A DNA stretch of 64,000 nt from Pseudomonas sp. MIACH. GTDB taxonomy: Bacteria; Pseudomonadota; Gammaproteobacteria; Pseudomonadales; Pseudomonadaceae. The stretch's first letter is position 1. Every line of letters starts with the position of its first letter. Below are positions 60,339-64,000 of the stretch, piece by piece. Location: assembly GCF_001269925.1 (NCBI RefSeq), contig NZ_LHVO01000002.1:434001-498000 (forward strand). The letters are read 5' to 3'. A program made the position numbers and the translations under genes. The notes under the pieces are model-generated. The model made no database searches. It was not told the DNA's origin and was given only the letters and a program-made list of their open reading frames with translations.

Positions 60339-61334
60339 TCAACCGTGTTGCGCCAGTAGCCAGTGGGGAATGCGCCGCTCCAGGTAGTAGCTGGGGCGTT
60401 TCAGTGAACCCTCGACGAAGCCCACATGCCCACCTTTGGCCGTCAGCTCAAATTCGGTGCAGGCCGACAGCTCACTGGCCTCGGGCAAGCTGTGGGCGAA
60501 TACGAACGGGTCGTCGGCAGCCTGGATTATCAACGTCGGCGTGCGGATAGCCCCCAGGTAGTAGCGACTCGATGCGCGGCGGTAATAGTCCTCGGCACTC
60601 AAGAACCCGTGCAGCGGCGCGGTGACCCGGCCATCGAAGTCCCAGAAGGTGCGCATCTTCTCCAGCGAGCCAAGCGCTTCCAGGGTTTTCAGCCCGTCCG
60701 CGCGGCCATCCTGTAAAAAACGGCGTTGTTTGACGCGGATATACGCGAGCATTTCACGCATGAAGTGCTTTTGATAAACCCGCGAAAAGCCGAGTCCGAT
60801 GCGGTCCGCGCATTGGTCCAGCCGAAACGGCACCGATACCGCCGCCGCGCCTTGCAGCCCGGATGCCTCGCCGGTTTCCCCCAGGTGCTTGAGTAGCACA
60901 TTGCCGCCCAGCGAATAACCCACCGCATACAGCGGCGCCAACGGCCGCTTGGCGCGCAGGTGCGCAATCGCGGCGGCGAGGTCTTCGCTGGCGCCTGAGT
61001 GATAGCTTCGTGCCAACAGGTTGGGCTCGCCCGAACAGCCGCGCCAGTTCAAGGCCGCACTGGCCCAGCCTTGACCCGCGAGGACTTTTTGCAGGCCGGC
61101 CACATAGGGGGAATTGGATGAGCCGGTCAGCCCATGCAGGACCAGCACCAACGGCGCCTGTGCGTCATGGGGGCCATGCCAGTCGAGGTCCAGAAAATCG
61201 CCGTCTTCCAGCCACAGGCGTTCGCGTTGGCGTTCGATATGGGTAGTCGGCCGCCACAGCGGCCCCCACAGGGTTTGCAGGTGAGGGTTGCCGAGGCCGA
61301 AGGCGGGGGTGAATGGGTTGGAGGACGGTGTCAT
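60339..61334 (-). CDS. YheT-family alpha/beta hydrolase
   Basis: 331 residues. It begins NPFTPAFGLGNPHLQTLWGP, the family start. The oxyanion segment is LVLHGLTGSSNSPYV and the nucleophile is in YAVGYSLGGNVLLKHLGE. The closing acid and histidine are in ADDPFVF and KGGHVGF. The family (COG0429, E. coli YheT; ABHD1/3 relatives in eukaryotes) acts on esters or lipids, with the physiological substrate uncertain in bacteria. Transcribed opposite to the sulfurtransferase. Confidence 0.9.
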   Translation of the reverse strand: MTPSSNPFTPAFGLGNPHLQTLWGPLWRPTTHIERQRERLWLEDGDFLDLDWHGPHDAQAPLVLVLHGLTGSSNSPYVAGLQKVLAGQGWASAALNWRGCSGEPNLLARSYHSGASEDLAAAIAHLRAKRPLAPLYAVGYSLGGNVLLKHLGETGEASGLQGAAAVSVPFRLDQCADRIGLGFSRVYQKHFMREMLAYIRVKQRRFLQDGRADGLKTLEALGSLEKMRTFWDFDGRVTAPLHGFLSAEDYYRRASSRYYLGAIRTPTLIIQAADDPFVFAHSLPEASELSACTEFELTAKGGHVGFVEGSLKRPSYYLERRIPHWLLAQHG

Positions 61335-61385
61335 GAAACTCTCAGTTTTGAGCTAACTCACCACAGCAAACGTGCTCGCCACAGA

Positions 61386-62003
61386 TTAAGCGACGCTGTC
61401 GACCAACCGATGCCACAACGCGTAATACACCCGACCGGACTTCTGCTCCCGGTGCAGGCGCCACGCGCCCGGCAAGCCCAGGCTAGACGGCGCGGTCTCG
61501 CTTTCGGTGTAGATCCACGCGTCCGGTGCTAACCATTCGCGCTCTTCGAGCAAGGTGCACACGGTCGGCAGCAGGTTCTGATTGAACGGCGGGTCGAGGA
61601 ACACCACGTCGTAGGCGCTGGCGGCCTGGGTTTCCAGGTAGCGCAGGGCGTCGGCAGTCTGTACCTGGCCGTTGGTGCAGCGCAGGGTGCCCAGGTGTTC
61701 CTTGAGGCTGGACACCGCGACATTGCTGGCATCCAGCGCCTGGGCCTGGGCTGCGCCACGGGACAGCGCCTCCAGGAACAGCGCGCCACTGCCGGCGAAC
61801 GGGTCCAGCACCTTGGCGCCGGCAATGTACGGCGCGAGCCAGTTGAACAAGGTTTCACGCACGCGATCCGGCGTTGGGCGCAGGCCCACGACGTCGGGGA
61901 AGCTCAGCTTGCGGCTGCCCCATTCACCGCCAATGATGCGCAGTTGGCCCACACCGTTATGCACGTTGTGGACAGGTTTTTTCGGGCGAGATGAACTGGC
62001 CAT
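61386..62003 (-). CDS. rsmD: 16S rRNA (guanine(966)-N2)-methyltransferase
   Basis: A 205-residue SAM enzyme that modifies G966 of 16S rRNA in the 30S subunit. The N-terminal RIIGGEWGSRKLSFPD is diagnostic, SAM binding is at KVLDPFAGSGALFLEALS, and the catalytic DPPF motif is in VVFLDPPFNQNLL. Its ATG overlaps the stop of the upstream M16 gene by one base (TAATG), so translation is coupled. Confidence 0.96.
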   Translation of the reverse strand: MASSSRPKKPVHNVHNGVGQLRIIGGEWGSRKLSFPDVVGLRPTPDRVRETLFNWLAPYIAGAKVLDPFAGSGALFLEALSRGAAQAQALDASNVAVSSLKEHLGTLRCTNGQVQTADALRYLETQAASAYDVVFLDPPFNQNLLPTVCTLLEEREWLAPDAWIYTESETAPSSLGLPGAWRLHREQKSGRVYYALWHRLVDSVA

Positions 62004-63493
62004 TAATGCTCCGGAACCCCGAGCGGCTGCTCGGCAGGTTTATCAGTGGGGGGCGGTAGTGGCTTTTGCGCAGTCGTTGGGCCGGCGGTCACGATGACCA
62101 TCTTGTCGGCGCTCAAGTGTTTGTTCAAGGCAGCCTTGACCTGCTCTACGGTCAGGGCCTGGGATTGTTTCATGAAATCTTCCAGATAGCTCAGCGGCAG
62201 GTTGTAGAAACCCATGGCGCCCAGTTGTCCGACGATATCGGCGTTGCTCGCGGTGGACAGCGGGAAGCTGCCGGCCAGCTCGCGCTTGGCGTCATCCAGT
62301 TCCTTTTGCGTCGGACCGGTCTTGAGGTAGTCGGCCAGCACGTCTTCGACCAGGCGCAGGGTGCCGCCGCTCATTTCGGCGCGGGTCTGCAGGTTGATCA
62401 TGAACGGGCCACGCACTTGCATCGGCGAGAAGCCGGAATACACACCGTAGGTCAGGCCACGCTTTTCGCGCACTTCGCTCATCAAGCGGGTGCCGAAGCC
62501 TCCGCCGCCGAGGATCTGGTTGCCCAGGGACAGGGCCGCGTAGTCCGGGTCGGCGCGGTCGATGCCCAATTGGGCGAACAGCAGGTGAGTCTGTTTGGAC
62601 GGGAACTCGATATGGCTCAGGCCGGCCTTGGGTTCGGTCGGCTGGGCGATCTTCGCCATGGCCGGGCCCTTGGGCAGCGAGGCGGACACTTTGGCCGTCA
62701 TCGCTTCGGCTTCGGCGCGGGTCAAATCACCGACCACGGCAATCACGGCATTACCTGCCGCATAGGCCTTGGCGTGGAACGCCTGCAACTGTGCGAGGGT
62801 AATCTTCGGAACGCTTTGCGGCGTGCCTTCGCTCGGGTGAGCGTATGGGTGATCGCCGTACAGGCGCTTGAACAGCTCCAGGCTCGCCAGTTTGCCGGGG
62901 TTCTGCTTCTGGTATTCAAAGCCGGCGAGGATCTGGTTCTTGATCCGCGCCAGGGAGTCGGCGGGGAAGGTCGGCTTGCCGATCACATCGTCAAACAGTG
63001 CCAGGGCGGCCTCGCGTTTAGCGCTGTCGCTCAGGCTGCGCAGGGACACCAGCGCCATATCGCGGTAGGCGCCATTGCCAAAGTCGGCGCCCAGGCCTTC
63101 AAACCCGCTGGCAATCTGGCTCACATCCTTGCCCGGTACGCCTTCGTTGAGCATGGCGTTGGTCATCAGCGCCAGGCCCGGCACGTCGCCGTCCTGGCTG
63201 CTGCCGGCAGCGAACAGGATGCGCATGTCGAACATCGGCAGTTCATGGGCTTCGACGAACAGCACCTTGGCGCCTTCGGCGGTGGTCCAGGTTTGCACGT
63301 CGAGCTTGCGGTTGGTCGGCGCCTTGCCGTCCAGCTCCGCCAGGGATTGCAGTTTGTTGGCCGATTGAGCCTTGTCCAGCGCCTGGCTGGCAACGGACTC
63401 ACTCGGGCGCAGGAAATACACGGCACTCGCCGCGATCAGGGTAACGGCGATCAGGCCCGGCAGGATCAGGCGGCTGCTTTTGCGATCACTCAT
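62003..63493 (-). CDS. M16 peptidase-family protein lacking the zinc motif
   Basis: 496 residues with an N-terminal membrane anchor (LILPGLIAVTLIAASAVYFL) and two M16 domains (about residues 60-220 and 235-420). Where active M16 enzymes have HxxEH, this protein reads GLALMTNAMLNEG, so it cannot bind zinc there. The C-terminal partner-domain features GNQILGGGGFGTRLMSEVRE and KRGLTYGVYSGF are well kept. It is therefore likely the non-catalytic subunit paired with the M16 protein encoded upstream, with which it overlaps by 8 nt. A proline-rich tail ends the protein. Periplasmic location expected. Confidence 0.88.
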   Translation of the reverse strand: MSDRKSSRLILPGLIAVTLIAASAVYFLRPSESVASQALDKAQSANKLQSLAELDGKAPTNRKLDVQTWTTAEGAKVLFVEAHELPMFDMRILFAAGSSQDGDVPGLALMTNAMLNEGVPGKDVSQIASGFEGLGADFGNGAYRDMALVSLRSLSDSAKREAALALFDDVIGKPTFPADSLARIKNQILAGFEYQKQNPGKLASLELFKRLYGDHPYAHPSEGTPQSVPKITLAQLQAFHAKAYAAGNAVIAVVGDLTRAEAEAMTAKVSASLPKGPAMAKIAQPTEPKAGLSHIEFPSKQTHLLFAQLGIDRADPDYAALSLGNQILGGGGFGTRLMSEVREKRGLTYGVYSGFSPMQVRGPFMINLQTRAEMSGGTLRLVEDVLADYLKTGPTQKELDDAKRELAGSFPLSTASNADIVGQLGAMGFYNLPLSYLEDFMKQSQALTVEQVKAALNKHLSADKMVIVTAGPTTAQKPLPPPTDKPAEQPLGVPEH

Positions 63494-64000
63494 GAGCGGT
63501 CTCCTCAGGCAAAACATGGGCGACGCTCAGACGTTCGCGGGTGAAATAGGTGCGCGCGGCCTTCTGGATATCTTCCGGGGTCACGCTTTGCAGGTCGGCC
63601 AGTTCGGTGTCCATAAGCTTCCAGGACAGGCCCACGGTTTCCAGGGAGCCGATGGCCGTGGCCTGGCTGGTGATGGAATCGCGCTGGTACACCAGGCCGG
63701 CGATGACCTGGGCACGGATGCGCTCCAGTTCTTCGGCGGTAGGTGGCTTGGCTTTAAGCTCTTCCAGCAGGCGCCACAGGCCAGCTTCGGCTTGGGCGAC
63801 GGTCTTTTTCTTTTGCTGGTTCGGGGTGGCCGAGAGGGTGAACAGGCTGTCTCCGCGAGTGTAGGCGTCGTAGCTGGTGGACGCGGCGGATACCAGTTCT
63901 TCACCGCGCTCCAACTGCTCGGAGATCCGTGCGCTGTAGCCGCCGTCCAGCAGGCCCGAGATCAGGCGCAGGGCTTGGACCGAGCGCTTGTCTTCGGCTG
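63486..64000 (-). CDS. M16 family zinc peptidase, C-terminal part (runs off the window)
   Basis: 171 C-terminal residues; the gene continues beyond base 64000 upstream. The visible part has the second M16 domain pattern: LRLISGLLDGGYSARISEQL, then SLFTLSATPNQ and the closing VTPEDIQKAARTYFTRERLS. The HxxEH zinc site, if present, lies outside the window, so activity cannot be judged here. In Pseudomonas such a gene precedes the inactive M16 partner and rsmD in one operon. Its stop overlaps the next start by 8 nt. Confidence 0.88.
   Translation of the reverse strand, partial: AEDKRSVQALRLISGLLDGGYSARISEQLERGEELVSAASTSYDAYTRGDSLFTLSATPNQQKKKTVAQAEAGLWRLLEELKAKPPTAEELERIRAQVIAGLVYQRDSITSQATAIGSLETVGLSWKLMDTELADLQSVTPEDIQKAARTYFTRERLSVAHVLPEETAHE

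Overview
This 64 kb window looks like chromosomal DNA of a Pseudomonas of the fluorescens group. The evidence is the high GC content, the density of Pseudomonas-type REP/REPIN repeats, and the gene content. The gene order also resembles, from memory, the PA0299-PA0372 segment of P. aeruginosa PAO1: polyamine uptake, penicillin acylase, serA, rpiA-ilvA, rppH-ptsP, lgt-thyA, folA, ilvD, mutM, fdx, coaD, GMC/aldehyde dehydrogenase, rsmD and an M16 peptidase pair. Most of the window is conserved housekeeping backbone. Accessory islands interrupt it in several places. No rRNA, tRNA, CRISPR array, prophage or classical insertion sequence was seen.

Layout. Positions 1-5786 hold the polyamine locus: the tail of spuC, two periplasmic binding proteins (spuD, spuE), the ATPase spuF and the permeases spuG and spuH. 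An HD hydrolase and a divergent GlxA-type regulator (5901-7824) sit between this locus and a penicillin-acylase-type amidase (7927-10290). Small genes follow at 10320-15030: a thioredoxin-like protein, a lipase-like hydrolase, a DUF2059 protein, a 2OG-Fe(II) oxygenase, a DUF523 protein, an internally shortened solute-binding protein and a DUF4399 protein. SerA and D-2-hydroxyglutarate dehydrogenase are divergent (15098-17927); serine synthesis and 2-hydroxyglutarate recycling are biochemically linked through these two enzymes. Next come a FAH-family hydrolase, two SdiA-regulated-domain paralogues, rpiA/ilvA, a HAD phosphatase, rppH-ptsP (RNA decapping plus nitrogen-PTS enzyme I), an NRDE protein, a TSUP transporter, lgt and thyA.

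Positions 30814-33591 hold the cadmium/zinc/lead resistance pair cadR-cadA, with a clear MerR-type operator. Positions 33608-40335 hold a phosphonate module: a LysR regulator, a three-component 2-aminoethylphosphonate-type ABC importer, an FAD oxidoreductase and a PhnZ-like HD oxygenase. No 2OG dioxygenase, phnW or phnX lies nearby. Positions 40332-43071 hold a poorly characterised Era-like GTPase/DUF2868 membrane protein pair. Then follow folA, a TcyP-type cystine symporter, a phosphorylcholine phosphatase and ilvD.

Positions 48671-49460 hold a REP-associated tyrosine transposase (RAYT) gene bracketed by REP doublets: a REPtron and the probable source of one of the repeat families scattered across the window. 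The last part contains an MFS transporter, an RlmI-like methyltransferase, an HDOD protein, mutM, a ferredoxin and coaD. It also holds an alcohol/aldehyde oxidation cassette (GMC oxidoreductase, Tat lipoprotein, coniferyl-type aldehyde dehydrogenase) with a divergent TetR regulator. It ends with a sulfurtransferase, a YheT-type hydrolase, and an operon of two M16 peptidases and rsmD that runs off the end of the window.

The most unusual material is the repeat biology. There are three related REP types. One REP allele carries a 14-nt loop insertion and is found at the RAYT and at ptsP. Two genes have stop codons supplied by the REP sequence itself. Everything was read by eye; no alignment or search was run.
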